Part shown: positions 63,345 to 64,000 of the stretch, one piece after another
How positions within the stretch are numbered: the first letter of the stretch is position 1
Layout: every line of letters begins with the position of its first letter
Notes under the pieces: model-generated
Databases searched by the model: none
Seen by the model: only the letters and a program-made list of their open reading frames with translations
Told to the model about the DNA's origin: nothing
DNA from: Oceanospirillaceae bacterium
GTDB taxonomy: Bacteria; Pseudomonadota; Gammaproteobacteria; Pseudomonadales; Balneatricaceae
Assembly (NCBI GenBank): GCA_003521845.1
Contig: DPHB01000027.1
Location: 1-64,000 of the forward strand
DNA: 64,000 bases
Direction: 5' to 3'
Translations under genes and position numbers: made by a program

Positions 63345-64000
63345 TTATACGTCGGCGTTGTGAAAAACGTTTTGCACGTCATCTAGGTCGTTAAGCATAA
63401 ACAAGAACTTGTCGAACATTTCCATGTTTTCTTCGGCAATTTCAGTGAAAACCTGGGGCACAAACTGAATTTCGTCAACGTCAAAATCAATGCCTTCAAA
63501 AGCGTCGGTTAAGGCTTGCTTGGCCTTGGCGTATTCGGTGTTAGGAGCAAAAACCGTAATCTTGCCGTCTTCACTTTCAATATCTCCGACGTCTATGTCA
63601 GCTTCCATCAAGGCTTCTAGCACGGCATCTTCATCGTCACCGGCGAAGACAAAAATGGCACTATGATCAAACATGTGGCTAACACTGCCAGGGGTGCCAA
63701 TTTTGGTTTTGGTTTTGGTAAAGGCCAAGCGTACATCGCCAAAAGTGCGGTTTGGGTTGTCGGTTAAGCAGTCAACAATCACCATGCAGTTGCCTGGGCC
63801 AAAGCCTTCGTAGCGCGCGGTGGAGTAGTCTTCACCACCACCACCTTTGGCTTTTTCGATGGCCTTGTCGATAACGTGGGTAGGTACCTGGTCTTTCTTG
63901 GCGCGTTCGATAAGACCGCGCAGCGTTAGGTTGCCATCGGGGTCAGTACCACCAGACTTGGCTGTGACATAAATTTCGCGGCCGTATTTGCTGTAAACTT
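63345..64000 (-). CDS. YebC/PmpR family protein, 5' end outside window
   Basis: The C-terminal 217 residues or so of a YebC-family DNA- or ribosome-associated regulator. The visible part starts VYSKYGREIYVTAKSGG, continues through VPTHVIDKAIEKAKGGG and YEGFGPGNCMVIVDCLTDN, and ends in the acidic domain LDDVQNVFHNADV. It resembles the YeeN sub-group more than classical YebC. YebC homologues are reported to act as transcription regulators or translation factors at proline-rich stalls. The start codon lies beyond the window edge, so the gene is partial. Confidence 0.92.
   Translation of the reverse strand, partial: VYSKYGREIYVTAKSGGTDPDGNLTLRGLIERAKKDQVPTHVIDKAIEKAKGGGGEDYSTARYEGFGPGNCMVIVDCLTDNPNRTFGDVRLAFTKTKTKIGTPGSVSHMFDHSAIFVFAGDDEDAVLEALMEADIDVGDIESEDGKITVFAPNTEYAKAKQALTDAFEGIDFDVDEIQFVPQVFTEIAEENMEMFDKFLFMLNDLDDVQNVFHNADV

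Overview
The window looks like chromosomal DNA from a gammaproteobacterium, probably a marine member of the Pseudomonadales/Oceanospirillales/Cellvibrionales sphere. This rests on gene content only: a long FabY-type ketoacyl synthase, DUF2489, DUF3301, DUF1244 and YciH proteins, LptF/LptG beside PepA and HolC, an ExaC-type aldehyde dehydrogenase and a NosP/NahK pair all point to relatives of Pseudomonas. Base composition is moderate, near half GC by eye. I saw no rRNA, tRNA, integrase, transposase, prophage or CRISPR array.

Region 1 (1-1.4 kb) holds three copies of a palindrome-rich intergenic repeat flanking a DUF2489 gene. Region 2 (1.4-20 kb) is mostly housekeeping: a PatB-like C-S lyase, a possible replicase psi subunit with RimI, a SulP transporter, prfC-tatD, fabY, a tight five-gene operon (DUF1244, coiled coil, Bax-like lipoprotein, YciH, DUF3301), LexA-controlled dinB, an RND efflux pair, pdxH and rlmG. 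Region 3 (20-31 kb) has an acyltransferase, slyD, valS, holC-pepA, lptF-lptG, an RDD protein, a Sel1 protein, a cytochrome c and tag.

Region 4 (31-41 kb) holds small metabolic and accessory genes: two alpha/beta hydrolases, a GFA protein, an unidentified ten-helix membrane protein, a GNAT pair (one truncated), a nucleosidase, a hybrid sensor kinase, and thiB behind a clear TPP riboswitch. Region 5 (41-50 kb) has a gamma-synthase-like PLP enzyme, a lone CD-NTase-like protein whose three expected metal-binding aspartates are His, His and Asn, a sterol-desaturase-like membrane protein, a DMT exporter with a divergent LysR regulator, an XRE-2TM protein, a PhyH dioxygenase with a divergent AraC-GyrI regulator, a GST and a DUF962 protein.

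Region 6 (50-63 kb) looks catabolic: a maleate-isomerase/Asp-Glu-racemase-like enzyme, a dimethylglycine-dehydrogenase-like flavoprotein and a second PhyH dioxygenase form one operon, convergent with a BCCT transporter. Next come a LuxR-type response regulator, a NahK-like hybrid kinase, a NosP-like FIST protein, an ExaC-like aldehyde dehydrogenase, a second isomerase paralogue and a TauD dioxygenase. My inference is uptake and stepwise demethylation or oxidation of a methylated zwitterionic solute; the substrate cannot be read from sequence. The window ends with a tandem array of a second dispersed repeat and the 3' part of a YebC-family gene.

The most unusual items are the degenerate solitary CD-NTase, the catabolic cluster with paired isomerase and dioxygenase paralogues, the NosP/NahK module next to an ExaC-like gene, the thiB gene with a riboswitch but no thiPQ, and the two dispersed repeat families.
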